A stretch of DNA of 64,000 nt from Allium sativum (Eukaryota > Streptophyta > Magnoliopsida > Asparagales > Amaryllidaceae). The stretch's first letter is position 1. Every line of letters starts with the position of its first letter. This document shows, piece by piece, positions 49,110 through 60,740 of the stretch. Below the pieces are notes generated by a model. The model was not told the origin of the DNA and did not search any database. It was given only the letters and a program-made list of their open reading frames with translations. Where the stretch lies: positions 882,841,199 to 882,905,198 of the forward strand of contig CM060912.1 of the NCBI GenBank assembly GCA_030737875.1. Reading direction: 5' to 3'. The translations under genes and the position numbers were made by a program.

Positions 49110-51510
49110 TCAGTTCTCCCACTTATATTTTTATAAGTCGGGTTTATTTTGTTTATGTGCTATGTTTGTTAATCTATTGGTTAAATTGATGTTTACCAGA
49201 TTATATTTATATTAACTGAATTATTTAAATTAAACGGTTGTTTAATTTAAATGAAATAAAATCATTATTTTTTTATACGATCTATTCCAATCGAGGTAAC
49301 TCACTTCGTTGGTTACGTTTATAATAATATAAAGTATTTAAATTAAATTGGATGGCTTGAATTATTTTTAATTGACTGATATCAGTTGAACTGACTGTTT
49401 ATTTGCATATGATCTTTATATGGACTGTTTAACCGATATGATCGGAGTATTGATTTGATAGTTGATTGTTATTAACCAATGTGTTATATGGGTTGAGAAA
49501 TCAGCAGTAGATGGCCTAAATTACACCTCGTTTTATAAAGATTAATTTACCGTTAGATGAATTGTTAGAAATGAAGTTATAAAATTTATTTATAACTAAA
49601 TACATATTTTAAATATATTATTTAAAATGAAGTTTATGAAAAGAAAATAAACTAACCACAGATATATATATTGATTTTTTTAAAACCATCAATCACCATT
49701 GATTTACCAAAATCTACCGTGTGCGATGGACATGCCTCATCGTAATTATTAAAATTTACCGAAATTTGCCGTGTGCGAAGCACGTGCCGCATCTTAATCA
49801 TTATAAAGTTAATTATTATGATAAGCAAATGAGTAGGGATTAATGTAGGATTAATAATTGATATTAATTGTTTTAAATAATAATTTAAATGGGATTATTT
49901 TGGATCGGTTATTAGTTATTTAAATAAAATTCGAAGTAAATGGGATAATCCAAATTAATTATATTATTAATTAATTCAAATGAAAAGACGATTTAGAATT
50001 GATCAACAAGTTAATCATGTTTTAGAATTGACCAAGTCAATTGTTTTAAACTGAAACGAAACGGATTTTTTGATTAAATTAGTTGTGCCGATTAGTCAAA
50101 TAGAAAAAATTTAGCGAATAGTGGTTTAACTTAATGAGATTATGAAAATGGAATTTAATTCCAGTTAATGATGATAATTATGATTTTCATTTATAATAAT
50201 TTAATTAATTATTTGTTAAATGAAGTTCATTTAAGTAATCGAAGTAGTAATGCAATGTAATTGAATTCCAAGTGGGTTTTTGGATGGGTTTATATTTAAA
50301 CCGAGTTGGTCAATTAAGTCATAAAGGGATTTTTAAGCAGATATGATATGCTTAAAATTATGAGGGTCGCTTAATATTTAAAATAAGCAAAGGGAATCGA
50401 GATGGAAAGGGTTTGATATTAAACCAGAGTTATAGGAACGAGATTATAAAGAGAGATGTGAAGTTTTTAAATTAACGTTACTTGAGGATGGCCTTAAGTA
50501 AAATGTATGAGATTTGAGATTAGATTTCCTAGAGGAGAAGATTGAAGGATTTAGAAAGAAAGATATTTGTAATCGAATTTGGTAAAGATCTGGTAATATG
50601 ATTCATAATAAAATCTAGATAATGAAACAAATAATTGAAAGACGTTAAAGTTTAAAGGTTAATGTTTATTTAATCATTTACTAAATCAATAAATTTAGTA
50701 AAAATATATTTAAAAAGGAGAGTTTGAAAGTAAGAAGGGTTGTGAAATCGCATGTCAAATAAAATAGTGAAATGATCATTGCTGGTATTAGAATGAATAC
50801 GGGTTTTTTTGAATTACAATTCATATTTATTTTACGATAAGTATGATGTTGATCAAGGTCTGGGAGGTAATTAGAATATCCCAACTTGAAAGACTTCATG
50901 ATTATAGAGAGATGATATTAGTTGTAATGACAAAGATGTTAGAAAAGAGTTGTTTTGAGAACATATAATGCAACATCATTCGAAAGATTTGAGGATAGAT
51001 AATGAGATTCCAAAATATAGGAAATAAAAGAATTTGCAGAGATGCATATGGACTTTTCCAAGTTAGCGGAAGGAAAAGGGGCTTGAATATATGAAATGAT
51101 ATTTCCATAGTAAAGGAAATAAAGGGAGATTGTGTAAATATAACGAAAAATTTCGAAGTAATGAAATGAGATTTAAAATGGGTTTATTACGAAAGGATAA
51201 GTGATAATTATTTTGTTTAATTAACGAAATAACCAAAAAGGAGATTTCGTAACGATTATTTACGATGATAAATTGAATCGATTTTCTAAGTACAGGTAAT
51301 AAATAAATGTTGCAAAAATGTTTTAAATGGTAGTTAATAGGAAATTGAATATAATTTTAGGGTATTTATTTTAAGTATTTAAGTAAAATGTTTTGAGAAT
51401 ATTTATATATTAAAACTAATATATTATCTTTGGTATTTCAACTGATGTATAAAAGGCCAAGTGATGCTGCATACTAAACCAATGGATTTATTTTATTTTC
51501 ATGATCGTAT

Positions 51511-51542
51511 ATTTTGATAGTTAAATTACCGACTATCAAAAT
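51511..51542 (+). other. 11-bp inverted repeat, E 3' LTR
   Basis: Identical to the 5' LTR copy. Confidence 0.75.
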
Positions 51543-52894
51543 CTGCCCCAATGATATTGGTACGGAAAGACCGGGATCGAATTTATATTCGAAAACCATT
51601 CCGAAAATAAATACGAATACGTCAAAGATGCTGATCGAGATGGAGTAATTGAAGACCGTAAATCTTCATGAGCGGAAGAATTATTGTTAAACATCTCCGG
51701 TTGATCGCCAGGGTTAACGATGGTTATGTCGTGATTGGAATCTATGGATTGCAAGGACTACTCGCTACTAATATATAGGTTGATTTCTAGGATGTGGTAG
51801 GAGGGTGCCTTCGGTTCATACTGTTCCTGGATGACTTGTATGGACGATGTGAACGGTGGCCAGATGTTCCAAAAGTTGATTATAACCTTAAGCCTCACAA
51901 CCGGGAAATGACAAAAATCGGGCAGACGACATGGCTATGTGGATCGCACCCATTAGGGTGTATTGTCACCATCTAGAGAATATTTATATTTGTTACTTCT
52001 ATTCGCTCCTGTATCCCCTGGGAATGGTTATGTTGCTAGCAACCATAAGTGACAATATATTCGATACACTCAAGAGAAATGAGTGGTCGGTCTTCTGTGA
52101 GCCGGTTTGTAAGACATTCTTGTTGAAACCACTGTATTCCTCTCTAGAGATATACTATCGGCAAGTGGTTCCATACCTTGCCATAGTTGGAATCCAGTCT
52201 CCAATAAGCGCCCGCGGGTTTGTTTGCATACTATATATGTGGAGCGTGAGATGCAAGCGTTCTGCTAGATTCTATTTATTTGTATTTAGACACTATCATA
52301 ATATCAGATTAATATATTGATTTCAAAAACGTTTTGGGTTATAGTAAGGTAAAAACTGTCCGTTTTTATGTGTGGGTTGGTCTTACTATTATCCTTTCAT
52401 TTCTAAAGGATTTTGAACCTTAAAATCAATATGGGTGTATTTAAACTTAGTGTGATTTTCTCACTCTGGTCCACCAGACTGACCCGGTATTTGTAATGCT
52501 CGGGTTAGACCGGGTTGTACAGGTCCAGGTTATCGGATGTTGTAAAGTCCAAAGACGAGCTGAAGGAATTCAGACGTATGATGTTCTAATGTTATTATTC
52601 CGCTGTGTGTTATATGAGGACAGGTTATTATCACTGTCCAAGTGTGTTGATGTATTATGATGTTGTAAGTATTATTTCAAACTCTCAATAAAAGTTATTT
52701 TTGTATCATATTTTGTTTCGCTGCGATGTGAGATTATGTGTTGTGTCCTTCTTCTTCTTCTATTCTAATATTTCTTTCTTTCTTTTCTCACCCTCTAATT
52801 TCTTTCTATTAACGTTCTGGTGTTTTCGATGCTTGAATGTTCGACATGGTATTTTGTGTCGATTTTCGAGGTCGAAAAATCCCTGGTTGTTACA

Positions 52895-54500
52895 ATCACA
52901 TACGATTTCCACTTCATTTATGCTTATTTTTCTACTCGATTCATTTTCTATTTTCCAGATCGCCCCATGGATCGTGGATATTATTAAATCTTTTAGTACA
53001 TCAATACAGGTGATCGGGGGAAAATGTGTTACTTCACCCTTACCCTCGCTTGAAAACATAGGAGTAAAGGAGGAGACAGAAAGAAAATGAGGCATATGAC
53101 AGCAGATATAAGGAACGAAGAAGGGAGAAGGAGAGGAACAGGAAAAGAGAGAGAGAGAAAGGGATATGAAGCATGCAATCAAGAACACCGCTAAGGGTGA
53201 AAACCCTTTTAAGCTCCCCAAATTGGACCATAGTTCCTTTGGGCATCATCTAATTCTGGCTAGCTCTAGGTCCGAGATGCCAGTTTATGTTAGTCTTTTT
53301 ACCCAACTTTTATTATTGTTGTTGTTCAGAATATCGATAGTTGTCATATTCTCCAAAGAGAGCTATATAAGTTGTCTTCTACTGATTTAATTTTGTCTAA
53401 AAACTTCTATATTGATTATTCAAGGGAGTCAGATTCGACCAGGACCTCACTTTGTTAGATTAAGGAATTTCTCTGCGAAATCTCGAGGCCGAGAAGAAAG
53501 ACGTAGAGCAGTTGACTGGTTGGTAGTGCTTGTGTTAGGAATTGGCTAGAATTAATATGAACAATTATACTAAAATTTGACTCGCAACCATGGGAGGGAG
53601 GAATTCTTGATGGCTGTTTGACCATGATGTAGAGATTGAGTAGCTCGAGAAAGACAAAGAAGCGCACTAACATCTAAGAAGAACGCCAATGGAAGGGTGG
53701 AGGAGCCGACCATCGCCAGTAAGAGACTGGAGGCTTGATTTGGTATTCATTTTAAAAAGGATCACCTTGGTGAGTAAGCTACCTTGAAAAGTCTTGAACT
53801 TGAAAAACAAACCATGAAGTGTCAAAAGAAAACTTTCGCCAAAGCAGGTTCAGTCAATGTCAAGACAAAGTGTTGAGATTGCACTAATTAGGGAATAACA
53901 TTCTCAAGCTTAGAAGTAGATGGAATAAATCACTACTGAGAAAGCTAGCATCGAGAAAATTCACTATGACATAATAGATCATTTGAATGGTACTATGCTT
54001 AACTTCTATACTCTATCTATCATAAGCAGAGGCAACTTATATTTTCTGGAGGTAAAAATTTCTCATACCCTCGCTATGTTGTGAGGGAAGTACTTGAGTG
54101 AGTTATCGATGTAAGTTATACAAAGGAGGAACTAATTTATTATTATTTGGATAAAGAGTATCAAGCCACCCGTGTTAGGGGTAAGATGGAAATCGGGCTT
54201 CAAAGAGAGCAATACGCTTTAGCCAGAATGGGAGCTTTGGGGGCAAGTCTTACCTAGCCAACTTGATTTTGGCCCTAAAGGTACTTCCATGGAGCCCAAA
54301 AGCCATCATGAGATCATTCATACGTCCGGTGGTGCTATTTCTTATTATACCACTTCGGCGATCATCCCCGATTTCTAGCTCGACTTTAATGACTACTACC
54401 CGCAAGATTATGCATTTTATTAGTGATAATGGCAATAATGATGATGGTAATGGGAAGGAGTTTCCCTTCGACATTAGCGTTTTCCCAAAAATGCCTAATG
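52895..54500 (+). pseudogene. Host segment right of E: decayed coding sequence, unrecognised
   Basis: Continues 38082-38696 across the ATCAC duplication. Interrupted frames on this strand have coding-like, charged stretches (for example GISLRNLEAEKKDVEQLTGW near 53465, SLELEKQTMKCQKKTF near 53790, KEYQATRVRGKMEIGLQ near 54155). They suggest a long coiled-coil protein with many stops. I cannot name the family; a transposon-associated protein and an old host gene are both possible. The frames 53166-53390 and 54263-54538 are fragments of it or chance. Confidence 0.4.
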
Positions 54501-55640
54501 TTATTGAGCTCAAATGGCATCACATGATAACAATATAACCTAAGGTCCACGATGAAGCATGTGTTCTCTTAGACCGATAATATCATACTTACATGGAGTA
54601 GATGTCCATAAACGATAATAGCTCATGTCCCATCGTTCCGCCCACGAATTGTTCGATTTTGGCAGTTGGATGTTATCCTTAACGAAATACTTCACACAAA
54701 CTCACCACATTTCGTTTAACTTCTTAAAAATGACTACCAAGTTATCTAGTCTGGGTATGTCGCATGCTTTATGAATCCATTTTCATAATCGGTCTACTTC
54801 AACTATTAGGGTGGATGATCGTTCCAAGACTTGGTTTCGCCTCTTTTGCCGGATCAAAGTGAAGTGGGTATCAATGTTTGTTGCATGGCTCGCTAATTTC
54901 AGTGAAATTCTATGCATATCAGCATGAGTCCATGCAAAAACATCCAAGTTAGCTAGAAGGAAAGCGATCTGTTTCTTTTACATCATTACATTAAGTTGTT
55001 ATCCAGTGTTCAACAGTCGTAGTCGGTCCCTTGCATCTACAGGGACATGCAATGTATTTTTAGTTAATGCTGCTTGATTGTCCCGGGTAGACTTCTTTCT
55101 ATAGTCTATATACCGTAAGCATGACTATGTTACCGAAGGCTGGGGCTTTTTTGTAGTTTCTACAAGACGGTTTCCCGAATGTGGAGGATTTCGCCTACAC
55201 TCTTTCCCTTTTCCTTTCTATTCGCTATTCTCAATTCATTAATGTAGCATATATACGCCTTGTTTTGATCTCCATTTACAACAATAACTCTGTTCTTTGT
55301 TGGAAACATTGTGGTCTAACACCATAGAGCCAATGAAATTTTGAAATCTACCAAAGCGAATCGTCCAAGAAAAAGTTTATAAATCGACATTCCTTCAACT
55401 ATTATGAACATTTAAGCCTGCATGATCCTTCTTTCTCCTTCTTCTAAGTCAATATGTAAGTCAATGGTTCTAATCGACTGTTTTGTTTCTCCTGCATATG
55501 CCTGGATTTCAACTTACAAGATGACATATCTTTTACGGAGAGCTTGATCTATTCGAAAGTCCAATGAAATATAATGCTCACAGAAGCTCCATGGTTAATA
55601 AACACTGCAACATCCTTATTTTTAGTGAACGTTATTCAAG
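54500..55640 (-). pseudogene. Tat-lineage Ty3/gypsy protease and RT fragment
   Basis: Read on the minus strand in shifting frames. The protease trace DVAVFINHGASVSI (55572-55620) stands for the usual VLVDxGSSADI; its catalytic Asp is replaced by Asn. Then FPTKNRVIVVNGDQNKAYIC and GKSVGEILHI follow in the linker. RT begins at LANLDVFAWTHADM (about 54920-54950), followed by a QKRR block, a LPK...MGHELLSFMD block (about 54600-54660) and YCYHVMPFEL (about 54506-54540). This order and wording are typical of the Tat/Ogre branch, not of the chromoviruses that make up the rest of the window. Many stops and frameshifts; the YVDD region is absent. It is cut on its upstream side by LTR F. Confidence 0.75.
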
Positions 55641-58600
55641 AATTTAATTAGGTATATTAAATAGGAATAATGTGGTTAACGAAGAGATGAGATTTCTACT
55701 TAATGAATTAATCAAATGTTGGAATTGGAAAATAATTAACCTGAAAGATGCATAAGATAGTAGTATTATGATAAAGGAATAGTAGAAAACTTATGGCCTC
55801 ATATAGATATATATTCTTCACACTTTCAACATTACATCTTTGTTTCAAAATACCTAAAAGATAATAAAAGGACCATTACAAGCTTGGGGTTGAAGAGAAA
55901 ATTTAAAAGAGAACTAGAAGATTAAAGATTAGTAAACTAACATCTATAAATCTCAAGTATTCAACCCAAACAAGGTGAATAATGCTCTATAATCATGGTT
56001 AATTTGGCCATTTGCTTATATCCGGATTGTTTGTGCTTGTTCATGATTCTTTTCATATCCATAATGATGTTACTTGATTGTTTAACAATACCCATGCTTG
56101 GTTTTGAATTATATGCTTGGTTTGCATGAAAATGAATAGAATTAAGATTAAAACCTATAGTTAGACATCTTCAAATGCCACAATTTTTTATATGATGTGT
56201 GTTATTTGATTTTGGAGGCAGGTTTTGAATCTCATAATTTTTTGAGAAATTAGGAATAATTTATGATTGTCCTATTTAATATATTTTTTGTTAATTACAA
56301 GTTAGTTAATTGAAAGGAGATAATTAATTATTTTCAACTAGAACTTTTATATAAGATAACGAAAGAGATATTCTTTGTTACGTGAATTTTTAGGATTTTT
56401 CCCATATTTTATTTAATTATTATGAGTTTCTAAAGATTGATTTTGCTTAGGAAGTTCTACGCATGAATTAAGGAGCAAACGAGTATGTACAAATATTTTA
56501 TACATTTAAGGTAGTAAGTACTAAAAGGTCTATATTTTGATCAACATACTTTTCATAAACCAATCATATTTCTACAAATATAGTGGAGTTAGTATAAAGC
56601 ATGGCTTTATAAATAAATAAACCAGTTTTACCCATGCTTACTATTGGTGCCATTATCAGGTTCGAGAATGCTCTTCTAATGCTCTCGGAAGCTACCTTTC
56701 GATAACATTAGATGCTTAAAATGCCAAAGTATGGTATATGAAGCATTTAGGTTTCTGCCTTTACCTTTCAAGTTTAGGCTTGTTTCTGATACTTGTATAT
56801 TTCCATTTTGAAAATTAATTACTCCACAATGAGGGTACTGCTTCATCACCTTCAATAGAGTCGAAAGGGGCTTTTTCTTTAAATGATATTGTTTTATAAA
56901 AGAACCTAAGGTATAATGCTTTTGTACCCTTTCGACTGAAGTCAAAAGGGTTACTGAGAAAAAATATTTTGAAATGAATAGAGGTAACTGCCTCTGCACT
57001 TTTGGTGGAACTAAAAGGGTACTTTGAGATTATAACCTCCGCAACCTTCGATGATATTAAAGGACTTTATTTTCATATATTTCTATAATATAAAATATAA
57101 GGGGATTTCGTCTTAGTGCCTCTTGATGCAGTCGAAGAGAACTATTTTATAAACGATGTTCTTTTGGGAAGTGAGACTTCCTTATCCGTACCCTTTTAAG
57201 TTGATCGAAAGGGGTTCGCTTAAATCTTTGTTTTATAAATATGATGTGAGGGTATCATCTCAAAGCCTTGCAGTGGTAACAAAAAGATTGCTTTTATAAA
57301 TATAACTTGAGCTAAGTTAGGGGCTATTACCCTAATGCCTATCGATGTTATCGAAAAGGCCTGTTATACTTGAAGTTTTATTTTTATATAAGGAGAAAAA
57401 GGCTACCACCATGCAACCTTTTGAAGGAACCGAAACTGGGTCTATTTTATAATCTTAGTTAAAGAATAAGAGGCTAATGCCTTAACATCCTTCGGTGGAA
57501 TCGAAAAGGCGGGTTTTCAACATAAGCTTTAAATTATTGTCCTACTTAATTGTTGTCTGTTTTTAAGATATTGCCCATCGAGCTTGTCGACACAGATGCT
57601 ATCGAAAAGAAATTGATTGTGTCTCCTTGCCTTCGAGTCAGGTTGGCATAAATGTTGCAGGCTAACTTTATTCATGAGGTAAGATGGTTCAATGCCATCA
57701 AACCCTTTAACGTAGATGTTGCCGAGGGATTATTTTATAAAATCACTTTACAAATTGCTTTTAAAACCATGGCTTATCCCTATGACCATGCTGACACATC
57801 TAGTGTCGGTAGGTCCTATTTATGTTTATTTTCTAAAAACACTAAGAATTTATTCCTTTATCCTTGTCAAGGGAATATGGTCTTTTTCCAAACCATGTTT
57901 TCTAATTTGAAACTCATGCTTCCAAAACCCTTGGAGTCATTGCGAGCAAGGGCATTTTCTTTATAAATTTATTTTCTAAATTACTTCCTTGGAGACAGTT
58001 ATGGTTGGAAAGGAAACTTTTAAACTAAAATATTTTAAGGATTTGCCTCTATTGTATGTTGATGTTGGCATATTTCATATTACTATTGATTTTGACATTA
58101 TTATTACTATTTTACTAACCGTTGATGTACAAAAGCATAAAACTGGTTATGTCATTATTAATAGTAAGATGGAAACTCATTTCACAATATGGAGTGGTCT
58201 CGCTAGATATCCACTATGTCAAATAGAAGGATTATTATTCACATCAGTCTTTTTGATTGACCTGTAGTTCTTGCTTTTCTCTTAAACTCTTGGTTACTCA
58301 CTTGAGTAGAATGTGGGTCAAGGTCTTTCAAGTTGTCTTCTTCGAAATATGCTTCCAGTGGCGAGTAAGAGGCTATAGAAATTTGGGAACTTTTCACTAT
58401 GTATTTATGTCTTTTGGATGTATTTAAGGAAGAGTTTTTTTATTTCCTATACTTTTAAACTTCGATTAATCAAAAGGGCGTCTTCATAGGTCGCTCTTGG
58501 AAATAGTATTTTTTTAATATTTTAATAAATGTACTATGATATGAAAGGGGTTTTGCATGGGAATGAAATGAATGTTTATCAATAGATCCCTTTATAAAAA

Positions 58601-58730
58601 AAATCATATTTCCTATGTTATCTAATGTTATGACTCATTAACAATCTATTTTCTATCTCCATAGGTTAATACATTTGACGACTGTAGCATCTGCCGCTTG
58701 GCTTTGGGATTTAAAGAACGGGGTGCTACA
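55641..58730 (+). repeat. Element F 5' LTR (left edge approximate)
   Basis: The right end GGGGTGCTACA is followed by a primer-binding site, so this is a 5' LTR. The left edge is placed where the minus-strand Tat homology stops; I see no clean TG terminus or target duplication, so it may be off by tens of bases. Parts: an AT-rich start, a possible TATA region near 55806, unrecognised AT-rich DNA to 56640, then the hairpin array to about 57970, and an AT-rich end. Frames at 57652-57966 and 57989-58267 have no recognisable domain. Confidence 0.65.
56640..57970 (+). repeat. Array of diverged, dyad-symmetric units of about 75 bp in LTR F
   Basis: At least ten units, with starts near 56836, 56916, 56987, 57033, 57114, 57178, 57254, 57328, 57403 and 57476. 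The pattern is TGCCT...CCTTCGATGG...TCGAAAAGG...TTTTATAAA. Many units are near-palindromes, such as that at 56922-56951 (ACCCTTTCGACT / AGTCAAAAGGGT). More degenerate units may reach 57970. Confidence 0.7.
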
Positions 58731-58733
58731 ATT

Positions 58734-58745
58734 TGGTATCATAGC
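58734..58745 (+). other. Primer-binding site of element F
   Basis: TGGTATCATAGC, three bases after the LTR end, one base off the initiator-Met tRNA consensus. Confidence 0.85.
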
Positions 58746-58956
58746 ACAGGTTTATTCAAACTTACAATGGTTTTCTTGTAAAGATTCTTCTAACTAAAAT
58801 CCCAAAGACAGGGTAAAGTGTCTGGGTATGGAATAAATATATTATAATGTATTTGTAATTGACTTATGTAAGTGTGCATATGTATATATATGGTATAGTC
58901 TTAGGGTTACCCATCGGTATCTTACAAAGGTTATTCTACAGAAAAGGAAGTAAGAT

Positions 58957-59838
58957 ATGGAGAGGAGATGTGCGAGACTGAACCTTGGTGGCTGAAGAAC
59001 CATAACCAATGGAAATTCTCAATCCAAAGATCAGGGTGGAAGGGCTACTAAGAATCAAGTGGACATAGGGAACCTGTATCGGTTCTTGCTGTATACGCTG
59101 CAGATTGGAGCTGCTGTATATCTCATAGGAGCTAATCCTTTAGCACAAGTTCGATACATGGTTCTTGCGTTGCGAGAGAATCTTTAAATATTTAGGCTTA
59201 ACCAATAAGAAAAAGAGGAGGTTGGCATCAAGACAGCTACAAGATAATGCTTTACATTGGTGGAATAAAGTAACGGCTAGAACTCCAAAGGAGGATCACT
59301 TGGGATGATTTCTGAAGGATGCTTAGGGAAAGTTTTTATTAGAAGCTGCCTAATCTTTATTGATGACGAAATTTGTTGAGTTGAAACTAGGGGAGATGTC
59401 AGTGACAGAGTATGTTTACTAAATTTGATGAATTATCTTGTTATGCCCATAGGACAATTGACACTATTAGAAGAAGGAATGAAAAGTTCATAAATGGGCT
59501 ACGATCGAAGATTGCGAGGGTAACTATGTCTCATCTACGAAAGACTAGTGATATCATAGAGATGACCTTCACAATGAAGAACAAATTGTGGAATACAAGA
59601 TATTTAATGGAAACCAGAACTACAAAAGAGAGAAAAGAAAGTTCTTCAATAGTTAGAAAAATCAAGAAGGAGGGAAGTCAAAAAGAACAAAACTAAAGTT
59701 GTTTGCTACAAGTGCAATAAGAAGGTCTACAAATTGACAGTGTGTATGTTAAGTGAGGCTAGGATCACATTTGCAATACCGAATATAAGATGTTACATTT
59801 GCAACCAACTTATGCACTACAAGAATAAGTGTCAGTAG
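58957..59838 (+). pseudogene. Chromovirus Gag pseudogene (element F)
   Basis: Capsid-nucleocapsid polyprotein of a Ty3/gypsy element. The likely start reads MERRCARLNLGG. Across frames one finds NALHWWNKVTARTP, then KFVELKLGEMSVTEYV, KFDELSCYAHR and KFINGLRSKI, the usual core of the Retrotrans_gag domain. Then a basic stretch and two zinc knuckles, CYKCNKK... (about 59703) and CYICNQLMHYKNKC (about 59790). The second lacks the usual GH spacing residues in part, and the first is degraded. Stops and at least one frameshift near 59413 interrupt it, so no protein can be made from it. The longest surviving frame is 59412-59696. Confidence 0.8.
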
Positions 59839-59852
59839 GCAGCAAAGGGTAA

Positions 59853-60210
59853 GTGCTTGCTTTAGATCCCTCGTCTTCTAGATCCTTTGCTATAGAGAAA
59901 GGGAAAGCTATATTAAAAGGTAGGCTTTTGATTCATAGCATATCTGCAAAAGTTTTGTTAGACACTATTGCATCACATTCATTTATCTCTAAAGGTTCAA
60001 CAGGTAAATCATCATTAGAACCATTATACCCCGTTACTTCCTTTAGGATAGCTGATCCTGCAGGAGGTTATGCAATTATTGGAATGTGGTGGAACTTGAA
60101 ATTTCACATTACATGTTTTTTAATAGCTTATATGTGTTTGATTTTGAAGTTTTTGGAATTATATTAGGTACGGATTGGTTGACTAACTAGGATGCTAGAT
60201 ATTTTGCCAA
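59853..60210 (+). pseudogene. Retropepsin-like protease pseudogene (element F)
   Basis: The frame has AKVLLDTIASHSFISK, matching the chromoviral protease motif VLFDSGASHSFIS; the catalytic DSG triad is DTI here, so the glycine is lost. Downstream FGIILGTDWLTN matches the second conserved motif (DVILGMDWL). It follows gag directly, as expected. A stop lies just after the second motif. Confidence 0.75.
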
Positions 60211-60313
60211 AGTAGGAAAATATTGTTGAGACACCCTAGTTGTAGTAGTTGAATTGCTTATTTGCTGGAAAGCGCAAGACCACAGATGTTTGCCTTGACT
60301 GAGTGCACTAGAA

Positions 60314-60740
60314 TTGGAAGAAGAAACAAGTCGAGTTTTTATCATTAAGGAGTGCGTGCTTGTATTTAAAATAGTAACAATATTGCCATTGAAGAAAGAT
60401 ATCGAGTTTAGAATCGATCTTATACCTGGAGCTGAGCTAGTGAGTAGGCCACCAGGTCAGATGGTACTTAAAGAAATAAAGGAGTTGAAGGCGCAACTAG
60501 TGAATTAGAGAGAAAGAGATTAGCTCGTCCAAGCATTTCACTATAGGGTGCAGTTGTAGTGTTCTTAAAGAAGCCCGATGGACCTCTGAGAATGTGTATG
60601 ACTACCTAAAGGTCAATGAAAAGATGGTTAATAATAAGCATCCTTTTCTACAAATCGACGATTAGTTCAATCAACTAAGTGGAGCTAAAGTGTTTTTATC
60701 AATTATACTTGGCTACTAGATCTCATTAATTAAGAGTAGA
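60314..60740 (+). pseudogene. Reverse transcriptase N-terminal pseudogene (element F)
   Basis: KKDIEFRIDLIPGAE, then PPGQMVLKEIKELKAQL, matches the linker that precedes chromoviral RT. After a stop, traces of PDGPLRMC and NNKHPFLQIDD.FNQLSGAKVF follow, which correspond to RT motifs 1 and 2. The catalytic YVDD is not reached because element G interrupts the sequence. Confidence 0.75.

Larger units (their letters stand above)
38697..52894 (+). mobile_element. Element E: complete giant-LTR retrotransposon with 0.94-kb interior
   Basis: 14.2 kb, flanked by perfect ATCAC duplications (38692-38696, 52895-52899). The 5' LTR is 6622 bp, the interior 935 bp and the 3' LTR 6641 bp, so about 93% of the element is LTR. 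It belongs to the same family as B: shared termini, promoter position, hairpins and interior block. It has no coding capacity. All cis signals expected for retrotransposition are present. LTR divergence is uneven: about 7% in a promoter sample, 6% at 42895-43370, and about 1% at 43560-44230. Confidence 0.95.
46254..52894 (+). repeat. Element E 3' LTR, 6.6 kb
   Basis: Collinear with the 5' LTR. It keeps the TATA box (47855), splice-donor palindrome (49095-49109), second hairpin (49121-49138, 7-bp arms), GCGAAGC hairpin (49773-49783), inverted repeat (51511-51542) and AATAAA (52687). The extra hairpin near 49718 has lost its dyad. Confidence 0.95.
58731..60740 (+). mobile_element. Element F interior, truncated by element G
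   Basis: The only element here with extended coding remains: gag, protease and the start of RT in the order of a plant chromovirus, all on this strand. The sequence breaks at 60740 inside RT, where TGTAAC of element G begins. The rest of pol and the 3' LTR must lie right of the window, if they exist. Confidence 0.85.

Noticed and set aside
57652..57966. 104-codon frame at the end of the hairpin array in LTR F
   Set aside because: Overlaps degenerate repeat units and has no recognisable domain.
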